A stretch of 24,934 nucleotides of DNA from SHLQ01 sp047638715 (GCA_047638715.1 JBLIMK010000062.1:1-24934), one strand, 5' to 3'. Counted from the stretch's first letter, positions 14,439-22,412 are shown. The notes: generated from the sequence alone by a model not told the origin. Numbers and translations: made by a program.

Positions 14439-15823
14439 TCACAGGCCGAGCTAGGGGAGAACGGCGCTACCCGGTCCGCCTCGGCCGGGCCCCAACTCCC
14501 GGGCGCATATGGCAAGACCTTTTGGACGGGACTAAACATTGGCTCAACGATTCGCCACGCTTCTTCGACACCGTCTTGGCGAGCGAACAGTCGCTCGTCG
14601 CCAACCAACGCATCGGCGATCAGTCGCTCGTAGGCATCGGGGCCATCACCACCGAGTGCCTCTTCGTAATCGACGCTCAAGTCGACTTCATCGCTCACCA
14701 TCGCGAGTCCAGGGACCTTTGCCTGCATCGTCATGGTGATTCGATCGTCTGGCTTCATCCGAAAGCGAAGCCGATTCGGTTCGGGACATACGTCGGCTTC
14801 GGCGAAGAGCATCCTTGGTGGTTGCTTGAACTCGACGACCGCCTCGGTCAGGGTTTCGGCAAGCGCCTTTCCTGCTCGGATATAGAACGGCACACCTTGC
14901 CATCTCCAGGACTCGATCTCTAGTGTCATCGCCGCAAACGTCTCGGTATCTGACCCCTCGGCCACCCCAACCTCGTCGAGGTATCCCTCGACCTGGCCCC
15001 GAACTACCTTTGCTGGATCGAGTGGTTTCATCGCCTTAAAGACTTTGACCTTCTCGTCTCGAAAGGCCCCGGCGTCTTGGCTCGCCGGCGGCTCCATCGC
15101 CATCAGCGCAACCATTTGCAACAGGTGGTTCTGAACGACGTCTCGGATTGCGCCGACCTCGTCATAGAAGGCTCCTCGACCCTCGACCCCGAACGCCTCG
15201 GCCATCGTGATGGTCACCGAGGCGACATGATTGCGATTCCAAATCGGCTCGAGCATCGAGTTCGCGAATCGAAATACCATCAGGTTCTGCACTGGCTCTT
15301 TGCCCAGGAAGTGATCGATACGAAAGATCTGCGACTCGTCGAGATGTTTGTGGAGCGTCGCGTTCAGTTCTTGAGCCGACGCAAGATCTCGCCCGAACGG
15401 CTTCTCGACGACGACGCGACCTCGATCGGTCATTCCAACGCTGGCCATACCTTCGACCACGTCGTCGAACAGGAACGGCGGGATGGCCAAGAACGAGACC
15501 GGGAGCGCCGCGCCTTCGGTGAGTTCGGCGACCTTTCTCCACGTCGCCTCGTTCGTGTAGTCGCCAGGCAGATAGCGGATCCGAGCACACATCGCCTCAA
15601 GGGTCGCCTCATCGACGGCGTGGCCGAGTTTGGTACGAACCGACTCGCGGGCTCGCTCACGAAGCTCCTCGTCGGTCAGTTCCGATCGAGCAATTCCGAC
15701 GATCGGCATGTCGAGCCGACCCTCTGAGGTCAGCTCATACAGCGCGGGAAATAGCTTCTTCTTTGCGAGATCACCAGTTGCACCAAATAGGAGGAACGCA
15801 TCGGCGTTCAAAAGAGCCTCCAT
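14435..15823 (-). CDS. zwf: Glucose-6-phosphate 1-dehydrogenase
   Basis: 462 residues. It oxidises glucose-6-phosphate to 6-phosphogluconolactone, producing NAD(P)H. Motifs: nucleotide-binding GATGDLA (14-20), EKPFG (140-144), and the substrate signature RIDHFLGKE (168-176) with His171 and Lys175. The Arg after the second beta strand (IVGIARSE, Arg46) is the residue that usually contacts the NADP phosphate, so NADP use is likely. Only 2 bp separate its start from the gnd stop, and it overlaps pgl by 4 nt. The C-terminus is complete. It is a little shorter than the 490-510 residues of many homologues. Confidence 0.96.
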   Translation of the reverse strand: MEALLNADAFLLFGATGDLAKKKLFPALYELTSEGRLDMPIVGIARSELTDEELRERARESVRTKLGHAVDEATLEAMCARIRYLPGDYTNEATWRKVAELTEGAALPVSFLAIPPFLFDDVVEGMASVGMTDRGRVVVEKPFGRDLASAQELNATLHKHLDESQIFRIDHFLGKEPVQNLMVFRFANSMLEPIWNRNHVASVTITMAEAFGVEGRGAFYDEVGAIRDVVQNHLLQMVALMAMEPPASQDAGAFRDEKVKVFKAMKPLDPAKVVRGQVEGYLDEVGVAEGSDTETFAAMTLEIESWRWQGVPFYIRAGKALAETLTEAVVEFKQPPRMLFAEADVCPEPNRLRFRMKPDDRITMTMQAKVPGLAMVSDEVDLSVDYEEALGGDGPDAYERLIADALVGDERLFARQDGVEEAWRIVEPMFSPVQKVLPYAPGSWGPAEADRVAPFSPSSACE

Positions 15824-15825
15824 GT

Positions 15826-16839
15826 TCAGTCCTTCTTCTCGTGATGCCCACCGAATTCTTTGCGCATCGCCGAGACAACCTTGTTCGTGAAGTCGGCATT
15901 TCCTCGACTCGAGAAGCGATCGAACAACGACGACGTGATCGTGGCAGCGGGTACGCCAAGCTCGACCGCCGCCTGCACGGTCCAGCGACCTTCTCCAGAG
16001 TCGGAGACCCTCCCTTGAAACTCATCGAGTTGTGGATCGACCGCTAGCGCGTGAGCTGTGAGATCGACCAACCAGCTACTGATCACCGAACCACGACGCC
16101 AGACCTCAGCGACTGCAGCGGTGTCGATGTCGTATTGGTAATACTGCGGATCGCGCAGCGGTGTGGTCTCGGCATCGGCCTGACGAAGCTCCGTGCCCGC
16201 ATCGGCCGCAGCAAGGATTCCAAGGCCTTCGGCGAGGGCTGCCATCATTCCGTACTCGATGCCGTTGTGGACCATCTTCACGAAGTGGCCCGCGCCGTTC
16301 GGTCCGCAGTGCAGCCATCCGTTCTCACCGGGACGTAGCGGCCCTCCATGATCGAGCGTCCGTTCTGCGGAGTCGACGCCGGGTGCAAGCGTGTCGAGCA
16401 GTGGAGCGAGGTGCGCTATTGCATCGTCATTGCCTCCGACCATCATGGAGAATCCACGCTCTAGCCCGTACACGCCACCGCTGGTGCCGATATCGACGAA
16501 ACGGATACCGCGTTCTGCGAGCTTTGCGGCCTTATCGACGTCGTCTTGCCACATCGAGTTGCCGCCATCGATGATGATGTCACCCGCCTCGAAATATTCG
16601 GCTACGGCGTCGACGGTCCGACCAGCGAAGGCCGCTGGAACCATGACCCAAGCAACCCGTGGGGTTTGTAGCGCTGCGGCGAATTCTTCGAGCGTGAAGG
16701 CAGGGGTGGCCCCTTCGCTAGCGATGGCTTCCACGGGCTCGCGGTGAATGTCGTACGCGACCGCTTCGTGTCCGTCACGCATTGCTCGACGAACGAGTCC
16801 TTGACCCATCCTCCCGATTCCGACCATTCCAAACTGCAT
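15826..16839 (-). CDS. gnd: 6-phosphogluconate dehydrogenase, short NAD-type
   Basis: 337 residues, the short decarboxylating class (about 300-340 residues) rather than the 470-residue class. It converts 6-phosphogluconate to ribulose-5-phosphate and CO2. Motifs: GIGRMG (7-12), DGGNS (91-95), TSGG (119-122), and HFVKMVHNGIEYGMM with catalytic Lys188, Asn192 and Glu195. The residue after strand 2 is Asp30 (AYDIHRE), where NADP-preferring enzymes carry Asn-Arg-Ser/Thr, so NAD preference is expected (inference). GAGGT precedes the ATG by about 6 nt. First gene of gnd-zwf-pgl; the 61-bp upstream gap is shared with a divergent methyltransferase gene and holds a palindrome at 16857-16869. Confidence 0.95.
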   Translation of the reverse strand: MQFGMVGIGRMGQGLVRRAMRDGHEAVAYDIHREPVEAIASEGATPAFTLEEFAAALQTPRVAWVMVPAAFAGRTVDAVAEYFEAGDIIIDGGNSMWQDDVDKAAKLAERGIRFVDIGTSGGVYGLERGFSMMVGGNDDAIAHLAPLLDTLAPGVDSAERTLDHGGPLRPGENGWLHCGPNGAGHFVKMVHNGIEYGMMAALAEGLGILAAADAGTELRQADAETTPLRDPQYYQYDIDTAAVAEVWRRGSVISSWLVDLTAHALAVDPQLDEFQGRVSDSGEGRWTVQAAVELGVPAATITSSLFDRFSSRGNADFTNKVVSAMRKEFGGHHEKKD

Positions 16840-16856
16840 GCGCGACCTCTGATCTT

Positions 16857-16869
16857 CACCGGTCCGGTG
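16857..16869. promoter_or_regulatory. 13-bp palindrome in the gnd/prmA intergenic gap
   Basis: caccgg-t-ccggtg is a perfect odd palindrome 17 bp upstream of the gnd ATG. A further ccggtg half occurs at 16879-16884. It could be an operator for the divergent pair or the 5' UTR stem of gnd. Pattern only. Confidence 0.35.
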
Positions 16870-16885
16870 GCCCCAGATCCGGTGT

Positions 16886-16891
16886 TACCGT
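16886..16891 (+). promoter_or_regulatory. Candidate -10 box upstream of the PrmA-like gene
   Basis: TACCGT (TAnnnT) ends 9 nt before the ATG at 16901. There is no Shine-Dalgarno, so a near-leaderless transcript is possible. The spacing is slightly longer than at the other leaderless candidates in the window. Confidence 0.3.
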
Positions 16892-16900
16892 CAACCCATC

Positions 16901-17866
16901 ATGGCTCCGATCTCATACCCGATGCGGGGTTTCGGCGATCGAATCGTCGATGCCCACCGCGCCGACCTGCGCGAGCCAACGCAGGCATCACTTCGATGTC
17001 ACATTTCGAGTGATGCGCACACCGACCTCGACACCGCGAGCGACATCGTGTCACTGTCACTCTTCGATCTTGGGGCACTGGCCGTTGGGCAGCCCGAGAC
17101 CACCAGCGGAGCGTCAGTTTTGGTCGCCGGTTTCGAAACCACCGAGTCGGCGAGCAGTGTAGCCAACATGCTCGTGGAACTGCACCCGTCCCTCATCTCC
17201 GAGACAACGATCGAAATGGTGAGTGCTGCTGGTTGGGTGGACGCTCAGCGGGCCGGTCTTCAGACGTCCCGCGTGGGCCCGTGGCATATCCGAGCGCCGT
17301 GGCACGATCTTTCCGATGACGTCCCTCCCAAGTTCGACATCCAGATCGATCCGGGCGCTGCATTCGGACATGGAGCTCACGCATCGACACAACTCGCCGC
17401 AGAGCTATTGCTTCGACATACAACCGCAGAGTCGAGGGTGCTCGACCTCGGAACCGGCACGGGGGTCCTCGCGATCATCGCGGCTCGCATCGGCGCGGCG
17501 GTGGTCGCCATTGAAAGTGATCGACACGCGTGCGAAATCGCTCGGAGAAATATCGACCTCAACAGCACCCATCCGTTCGAGGCGACGGCCGACCGAATCG
17601 AACTAATTCACGCTGATGCTGCGTCGGTCGATCCCGAGTCGAATGATCTGGTCATCGCCAACGTCACACTCGACGTCCAACGCCGACTTGCTGAATCGTG
17701 CGCGAAAGCTGACCGAGTCGTACTTTCCGGCGTGCTCTGCCATCAGGTTCGAGAGCTGCAAGACATGTATCCAAACCACTATGCATCTACGATTCGGACA
17801 GCGGGCGAGTGGGCGTCCGTCGAATTCTCACCAGCCGGCTCATCCCGTCGAAAGAACAACCAATGA
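16901..17866 (+). CDS. PrmA-like (ribosomal protein L11 type) methyltransferase
   Basis: 321 residues. A divergent N-terminal domain (about 1-140) is followed by a Rossmann S-adenosylmethionine domain. The signature DPGAAFGHGAHAST (150-163) corresponds to the DPGLAFGTGTHPTT motif of PrmA, followed by SAM-binding VLDLGTGTGVLAI (180-192), acidic AIESD (203-207), and NVTLDVQ in place of the usual NILA-type catalytic motif. PrmA trimethylates ribosomal protein L11, but the altered motifs and N-terminus leave room for another protein substrate. The stop overlaps the start of the OmpA-domain gene (ATGA). An in-frame Met at residue 8 is an alternative start. Confidence 0.75.
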   Translation: MAPISYPMRGFGDRIVDAHRADLREPTQASLRCHISSDAHTDLDTASDIVSLSLFDLGALAVGQPETTSGASVLVAGFETTESASSVANMLVELHPSLISETTIEMVSAAGWVDAQRAGLQTSRVGPWHIRAPWHDLSDDVPPKFDIQIDPGAAFGHGAHASTQLAAELLLRHTTAESRVLDLGTGTGVLAIIAARIGAAVVAIESDRHACEIARRNIDLNSTHPFEATADRIELIHADAASVDPESNDLVIANVTLDVQRRLAESCAKADRVVLSGVLCHQVRELQDMYPNHYASTIRTAGEWASVEFSPAGSSRRKNNQ

Positions 17867-18747
17867 GCAAAAAGGGAACTGCGAAAGGCGACGACTACTA
17901 CCCATTGCGGTGGAGGCTCGCCGACTTCGTGGAAGACATCTTCATGCTGCACCGCGCCGCCGCGATCGGAATCCTCGCCCTGGTCGGGTTGGGTTTTATC
18001 GTGCTCGGATTCCTCGCGTTCGGCTGGGGATCGAACGGATCGACCCAGACCGCTACGACGGCGTCGACCACGGCGTCGACCACAGCAACGACCGCTGCAC
18101 CAACAACGACAACCGCTCCGGCGACCTCCTCGGCTCCCACCACGACTGCGCCGCCCACGACAGCCGCTCCTACGACGACGACAGAAGAACCTGTTTCAAG
18201 CCGCGCGCCGACGTCGCTAGAGCAGCTTTCGGCAACTGAAGCGGGCCCCGTCATCGAGATAGGTCCGACGGTTGCTCGGCTGATCGGCGGACTCCCGACG
18301 GACGCCCTCGCCGATGACACCGTCGGCGTTGCAGCCGCCATCTTTCCTGGGCTCGAGATCGAAGACTCTCTGGTTGTCGACGAAAGCTTCTCCCCCGCGA
18401 CCAACATGATCATACGCCTCTCGGCTCCCGACCTCTTCGGCTACAACCGCGCCGAGCTCAATAGCGCCTACTTTCCGCTCATCGACCAGCTCGCTGCGGC
18501 AGCAAACACGGAGGAAGGCTGGAAGATTGAGGTCAGCGGCCACACCGACGACTCAGGGCCCGCAGATTCAAACCAGCGTCTCAGCGAGCATCGCGCTGCA
18601 GCTGCCGCACAACGTCTAGTCGACCAAGGGGTCTCGTCGGACCGGATCACCTCAGTGGGTCGCGGTGAGGATCAACCCGTGGCGCCGAATTCAACCGATG
18701 CCGGACAACTCGCGAACCGTCGAGTGGAGTTCGCGCTCACCGAGTAA
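17863..18747 (+). CDS. Membrane-anchored OmpA-domain protein
   Basis: 294 residues. A short cytoplasmic N-terminus precedes one transmembrane segment (about 31-54), a long Thr/Ala/Pro linker (about 60-112) and a C-terminal OmpA-like domain (about 185-294). The peptidoglycan-binding signature is present: VSGHTDDSG (224-232) with the Asp pair, and NQRLSEHRA (237-245) with Arg244, the residues that hold diaminopimelate; NRRVEF ends the fold. The protein should be fixed in the cytoplasmic membrane and reach to the cell wall through the linker, perhaps bracing the envelope. The start overlaps the PrmA-like stop by 4 nt; the longer reading from 17809 is rejected as internal to that gene. The partner process is unknown. 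Confidence 0.8.
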   Translation: MSKKGTAKGDDYYPLRWRLADFVEDIFMLHRAAAIGILALVGLGFIVLGFLAFGWGSNGSTQTATTASTTASTTATTAAPTTTTAPATSSAPTTTAPPTTAAPTTTTEEPVSSRAPTSLEQLSATEAGPVIEIGPTVARLIGGLPTDALADDTVGVAAAIFPGLEIEDSLVVDESFSPATNMIIRLSAPDLFGYNRAELNSAYFPLIDQLAAAANTEEGWKIEVSGHTDDSGPADSNQRLSEHRAAAAAQRLVDQGVSSDRITSVGRGEDQPVAPNSTDAGQLANRRVEFALTE

Positions 18748-18759
18748 CACAACTCGGCA

Positions 18760-19533
18760 TCAGCCTCGTGCGGCCCACCAGGTGTCGAGTCGAGCCTCGA
18801 GTTCGCTGCGATCGAGCTCACCTTCGGCGCGCTTGAGTTCGAGCAGCATCTTTACGGCCTCGCCAACAGCTCGGCCGGGTGGGATGTCGAGGTATTCCAT
18901 GACCGCGCTCCCGTCCATGTCAGGTCTTTCGGCAGCATGTCGGTCGGCTTCGGCCAACTCGCCAATTCGGCGTTCCAGGTCGTCCATCGCCTGCTGAATT
19001 CCCTCCAGTTTGCGAGCGTTCCGGGTCGTGCAGTCGCAGCGGATGAGGTGGTTCAGACTGCCGAGCAGTGATCCGGCCTCTCGGGCATAACGACGGACAG
19101 CGGAGTCGGACCAGCCATCTGAATACCCCTTGAATCGTCCGGACATCCGAACGAGTTCCGCCACATCGTCGATCATTGCCTCGTCGAACTCGAGCGCAGC
19201 GAGGCGCTTGCGAACCATGCGAGCCCCGACGGCTTCGTGATGGCGGAAGGTGACGCCCTCGTCGTCGATACGTCTCGTCCTCGGTTTTCCGACGTCATGA
19301 AACAGCGCGGCGAGCCTGATGGTTATGTCGGCGCGGGTCTTGGCGGTGACGGCCACCGTGTGCGCCAATACATCCTTGTGGCGATGGATCGGGTCTTGCT
19401 CCATCCGCAGAAGGGGCAGCTCGGGCGCGATTTCATCCATCCGGCCCGAATCCAGGATCACCCACAGCGAGTCCGTGGGGTCGTCGGGGCTGAGCGCGTC
19501 GATCAGGTCTTGTGCTTCAGGAGTTACAGCCAC
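18760..19533 (-). CDS. Stand-alone HD-domain protein, CCA-adding enzyme C-half-like
   Basis: 257 residues from the GTG at 19533. The sequence matches the region after the nucleotidyltransferase domain of actinobacterial CCA tRNA nucleotidyltransferases/poly(A) polymerases: ELPLLRMEQDPIHRHKDVLAHT (38-59), the HD pair in LAALFHDVGKP (75-85), FRHHEAVGARM (97-107), SDSAVRRYAREAG and a Cys-containing RCDCTTRNARKL. The N-terminal nucleotidyltransferase domain that adds CCA is absent, and the 30-odd residues before the match are not long enough for it. It may be a phosphohydrolase acting on tRNA ends or 2',3'-cyclic phosphates, or a split-off half of the enzyme. The GTG start is preferred over ATG 19578 because TATCCT lies 7 nt upstream and the longer form would overrun the divergent gene. 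Confidence 0.75.
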   Translation of the reverse strand: MAVTPEAQDLIDALSPDDPTDSLWVILDSGRMDEIAPELPLLRMEQDPIHRHKDVLAHTVAVTAKTRADITIRLAALFHDVGKPRTRRIDDEGVTFRHHEAVGARMVRKRLAALEFDEAMIDDVAELVRMSGRFKGYSDGWSDSAVRRYAREAGSLLGSLNHLIRCDCTTRNARKLEGIQQAMDDLERRIGELAEADRHAAERPDMDGSAVMEYLDIPPGRAVGEAVKMLLELKRAEGELDRSELEARLDTWWAARG

Positions 19534-19540
19534 GGTGGAG

Positions 19541-19546
19541 AGGATA
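19541..19546 (-). promoter_or_regulatory. Candidate -10 box for the HD-domain gene
   Basis: On the minus strand TATCCT ends 7 nt before the GTG at 19533, in leaderless geometry, with no Shine-Dalgarno. It faces the box at 19560-19565. Confidence 0.5.
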
Positions 19547-19559
19547 CCGACGAACGCCG

Positions 19560-19565
19560 TATTCT
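19560..19565 (+). promoter_or_regulatory. Candidate -10 box for the DUF4190-like gene
   Basis: TATTCT ends 7 nt before the GTG at 19573. Both divergent genes start with GTG and have mirror-image boxes inside a 39-bp gap. No -35 match is visible for either. Confidence 0.5.
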
Positions 19566-19572
19566 TCTTGGA

Positions 19573-20256
19573 GTGCACGACGATCCGCTAAACCCACCAC
19601 CGCCAGCGCCGATCGTGCCGCCAGCTCCAACGGGTCTTCCGAGCCCACCGGACGCTGGGTCAGGGAAGACCACCGACAATCCAATAGCAGTGGCCGGCTT
19701 AGTCGTCTCCCTTCTCGGTCTCGTACTGGCAGTAATCGTCGTCGGCGGTTTCATTGGCTTCGTGGGTCTCGCGCTCTCGGTCATCGGATTGCGGCGATCG
19801 GCAACACTCGGCCGGGGACGCGGTGCGGCGATCGGAGGGATCGCGCTCGCGGTGCTGGCGATTCTCGTGGCGGGGCTATCGCTCGCGTTCATCGTGATCG
19901 GCCTGCGCGGTGGTGACGAAATCGTCCAGAACGGGATTTCAACCCATTCCACGAATACCGAGTTTCCACCGCAAGACGATCTCGAATCGGTCGAGTGCAC
20001 TGCGTCGGAAGGCGGCGGGCTCGGACTCGCCGTAATTGCAATCTTCAACAAGAGCGGCGGATCGAGCTCCTACACCATCACGGTCGAGTGGGATGCGGGT
20101 GCCGGATCACCAGTGACCAACACGGTGAGTTCCAGCTTCCTCCCCGATGGCGAGACGGAAGAGCTGCGGCTCTTCGATGTGTCCGGAAGCGGCGATCCCG
20201 GGTCGTGCCGGGTGTCGCAAATCGAGCGATCCGGCTTCGACTTTTTGTCCAGGTAG
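19573..20256 (+). CDS. DUF4190-like membrane protein with an external C-domain
   Basis: 227 residues from the GTG at 19573. A proline-rich N-terminal tail (about 1-28) leads to a DUF4190-like core: NPIAVAGLVVSLLGL, hydrophobic to about residue 72, then GRGRGAAIGGIALAVLAI to about residue 110, giving two or three transmembrane helices. A C-terminal domain (about 115-227) follows, with Cys142 and Cys212 that could form a disulfide. The function is unknown; such proteins are common envelope components of actinobacteria. The ATG reading from 19237 is rejected because its first 112 codons are antisense to the HD-domain gene. The GTG start is supported by the TATTCT box 7 nt upstream. Confidence 0.7.
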   Translation: MHDDPLNPPPPAPIVPPAPTGLPSPPDAGSGKTTDNPIAVAGLVVSLLGLVLAVIVVGGFIGFVGLALSVIGLRRSATLGRGRGAAIGGIALAVLAILVAGLSLAFIVIGLRGGDEIVQNGISTHSTNTEFPPQDDLESVECTASEGGGLGLAVIAIFNKSGGSSSYTITVEWDAGAGSPVTNTVSSSFLPDGETEELRLFDVSGSGDPGSCRVSQIERSGFDFLSR

Positions 20257-20360
20257 GGCCACCTCCCAAGAAATTTCCATTTCGATTTGGAGCGATTTTC
20301 AGCCACCACTACGTTCACTAGCGCACACGGGTGGAGCCGGGGCCTCGGGGACGAGGACAA

Positions 20361-20669
20361 GTGTCAACTCAATCACTCACGGTCGTATCAGAACTTCACC
20401 GTTCTATGGATTTCGACCAGGCGATGGCATGGTTCAACGGTATTCTCAGCGGCGACGACTGGGGTATGCGTGACCGTGTCGAACTCGTGGACGACGACGG
20501 TCTGCGCACTGTGCATTTGACGGTGTGGGGAAGTCGTTGGACGTTGGAGATTGATGTCGAAGAGTCTCGAACACTCGGTGGAGTCATCGTGAGCGCGCGT
20601 GTCAAAGACCCTGCGGTGGGTCATGAACTTCCCGAACTTGCAGGATTGGCGAGGGCACTCGTCCCGTAG
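20361..20669 (+). CDS. Small protein of unknown function
   Basis: 102 residues from GTG 20361, or 87 from ATG 20406. I do not recognise it. It is acidic, with the stretch MDFDQAMAWFNGILSGDDW followed by alternating hydrophobic residues (LRTVHLTVWG, WTLEIDVEE) that suggest a small beta-rich fold. GAGG 4 nt before the GTG is a weak ribosome site. It lies 30 bp before the class III aminotransferase on the same strand and 104 bp after the DUF4190-like gene. Codon use looks like that of its neighbours, with GC-rich third positions, which supports coding. The start is uncertain. Confidence 0.5.
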   Translation: MSTQSLTVVSELHRSMDFDQAMAWFNGILSGDDWGMRDRVELVDDDGLRTVHLTVWGSRWTLEIDVEESRTLGGVIVSARVKDPAVGHELPELAGLARALVP

Positions 20670-20698
20670 GCAGCTGCACCATCTGGCAAGATCGCGTC

Positions 20699-21991
20699 AT
20701 GGACGATCATCGCGCCAACCGCTTTCCGATCATTCCGCAGGCAACTCCTCCCCTGGTTGTCGAGCGAACCGAAGGCGTATGGCTCGTACGTCCTGACGGC
20801 CGTCGGATTCTCGACGCTGGCGGCGGCGCGATCGTGACGAACATCGGTCATGGCCGCCAAGACGTCGTCGACGTGGCGGCCGCAGCCCTGAGCAATATCG
20901 ATTACGTCTTGCCGATCTGGGCCACGGAAAATCGCGTCGCTCTGATCGAAGAGCTAACCGAGCACTGGTTACCTCCCGGATTCACGCAAGCTGCGTTTTT
21001 CTCAGGCGGATCCGAGTCGGTCGATGCTGCCGTTCGTCTTGCGCGGACGTACCACGTCGCGAAGGGACAGTCTGGGCGCTGGAAGGTAATTGGGCGCGAT
21101 GTTTCCTACCATGGCTCGACGTTGTCGGGCCTGAGTGTCGGCAATCACGACCGCCGTCGAGCTGGCCTCGAACCAATACTTCACGACCATCCAAAAAGCG
21201 ACTGGCTCGACGTCGAATCGTTCGCCAAGGTCGTCGAGCGAGAAGACCCCGCAACGATCGCGGCTTTCATCGGCGAACCCATCAGCGGTGCTTCCGGAGC
21301 GGCGATGGTGCCTCCCCCCGACTATTGGCGAGCGATAGAGGAGGTCTGCCGGGCGCACGACATCGTGCTCATCGTCGATGAGGTAATGACCGGTTTCGGG
21401 CGAACGGGTCGCACGTGGGGCTTTGAACATTTCGATATCACGCCCGACATCATCGTTGGCGGCAAGGGGCTGGCTGGCGGGTACGCCCCGATGGGTGGCG
21501 TGTTCACGACGCGCTCCATCGTCGATCCGATTGCGAGCGCCGGCCTCGGTCTCATGTACTTCACCTTCAGCGGGGCCGATCTCGGCTGCGCAGTCAGCCA
21601 CAAGGTTCTCCAGATACTACGCGAGGACGAGATGATCGCTCGTGCAGCGAAAATGGGCAACCGCCTACGAAATCGGCTGGAAGCCGAACTCGGCGACCAC
21701 CCAAATGTCGCCGACATTCGCGGTCTCGGCCTCCTCCAAGGCATTGAGCTCGTTCGATCTACCGAGACCGGCGAGCCATTTCCTCACTCGGCCGAGTTCG
21801 CCGCCTCCGTGGCGGCCGAAGCGCTCGAACGAGGTCTCTGGCTCTATCCGTGCGGCTCTGGACCCGTGGTTGATGGGCTGTTGTTCGGTCCTCCGTACAC
21901 GATCGACGACGATCACATCGAGTTGATCGTGAGCGTGACGAGCGCGGCGATAACCGCCGCGGCCGCCAAGCAACGAACGCCTAGAACGTGA
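20699..21991 (+). CDS. Class III PLP aminotransferase
   Basis: 430 residues, normal for class III (omega) aminotransferases, which move an amino group between amines or omega-amino acids and a keto acid. Landmarks: FSGGSESVDAAV (101-112) phosphate site, SYHGST (136-141) aromatic stacking on PLP, VDEVMTGFGRTG (227-238) with Asp228, and Schiff-base Lys256 in IIVGGKGLAGGYAPMG. The small and large domains are complete. The substrate is not readable; relatives include pyruvate- or 2-oxoglutarate-dependent enzymes acting on beta-alanine, GABA, diamines or taurine. No Shine-Dalgarno; CAAGAT ends 6 nt before the ATG and may be a weak leaderless -10. The 3' end overlaps the convergent OsmC gene by 11 bp. 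Confidence 0.88.
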   Translation: MDDHRANRFPIIPQATPPLVVERTEGVWLVRPDGRRILDAGGGAIVTNIGHGRQDVVDVAAAALSNIDYVLPIWATENRVALIEELTEHWLPPGFTQAAFFSGGSESVDAAVRLARTYHVAKGQSGRWKVIGRDVSYHGSTLSGLSVGNHDRRRAGLEPILHDHPKSDWLDVESFAKVVEREDPATIAAFIGEPISGASGAAMVPPPDYWRAIEEVCRAHDIVLIVDEVMTGFGRTGRTWGFEHFDITPDIIVGGKGLAGGYAPMGGVFTTRSIVDPIASAGLGLMYFTFSGADLGCAVSHKVLQILREDEMIARAAKMGNRLRNRLEAELGDHPNVADIRGLGLLQGIELVRSTETGEPFPHSAEFAASVAAEALERGLWLYPCGSGPVVDGLLFGPPYTIDDDHIELIVSVTSAAITAAAAKQRTPRT

Positions 21992-22406
21992 CGGTTTCGT
22001 CGAACACGAGACCGGCTTCGAGCGTTCGATGGACCGGACACTTCTTCGCGATTTCCTCGAGTCGGGCGCGCTGCTCATCGTCGAAGTCGCCGTCCATGTA
22101 GATCTCCGAGGTGACGTTGTGAAGCATGCCGTGTGCGTCGTCCTCGCAGTGGGCGCAGTCGTCGGCGTGAATCTTGTCGTAGGTGTATTTGGCCGAGACC
22201 GAGTGCAACGTCCAGCCCTTGCGTTGGCAGTAGTACGAGATCGTGATGCAAGTGCACGCGCCGAGGGCTCCGAGTAGCTGCTCGTACGGGTTTGGGCCGG
22301 TGTCGGTTCCGTTCAGTTCTAGAGGTTCGTCGGCGGTCCAGGTGTGTCGCCCATTGCGAAGCTCAACGACTGTGCCGGTGGTGAGATCTGCGGTGATTGT
22401 TGTCAT
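21981..22406 (-). CDS. OsmC family protein
   Basis: 141 residues. OsmC/Ohr-fold proteins reduce peroxides through a reactive cysteine pair or act on other electrophiles. The conserved pair is visible: Cys51 in LGACTCIT and Cys123 in KKCPVHRTLEAG. A loop HADDCAHCED (80-89), carrying an additional CxxC, matches the YhfA-like branch where DC-x-x-C is usual, so it is not an anomaly. The ATG at 22406 has no Shine-Dalgarno; on the minus strand TAGCGT ends 6 nt upstream, implying a leaderless mRNA. It is divergent from the M23 peptidase gene across 143 bp and overlaps the aminotransferase end by 11 bp. Specific substrate unknown. Confidence 0.88.
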   Translation of the reverse strand: MTTITADLTTGTVVELRNGRHTWTADEPLELNGTDTGPNPYEQLLGALGACTCITISYYCQRKGWTLHSVSAKYTYDKIHADDCAHCEDDAHGMLHNVTSEIYMDGDFDDEQRARLEEIAKKCPVHRTLEAGLVFDETVTF

Positions 22407-22412
22407 GTCCGA

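Noticed and set aside
13979..14923. Long plus-strand open frame of 314 codons across pgl and zwf
   Set aside because: It is antisense to two strongly supported enzymes, is very Arg/Ser-rich and lacks any recognisable domain; a GC-rich shadow frame.
14948..14960. Third copy of the GGTCTGACCCC repeat inside zwf
   Set aside because: Only tctgacccc matches, with no arms; coding coincidence.
19237..19572. N-terminal extension of the DUF4190-like protein from an upstream ATG
   Set aside because: The first 112 codons are antisense to the HD-domain gene and resemble no protein; GTG 19573 with its own -10 is better.
21002..21601. Minus-strand open frame inside the class III aminotransferase
   Set aside because: Antisense to the PLP-binding core of a clear enzyme; no domain.
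21981..22406. Extra CxxC loop in the OsmC protein as a novel metal site
   Set aside because: The DC-x-x-C insertion is usual in the YhfA-like branch, so it is not unusual.
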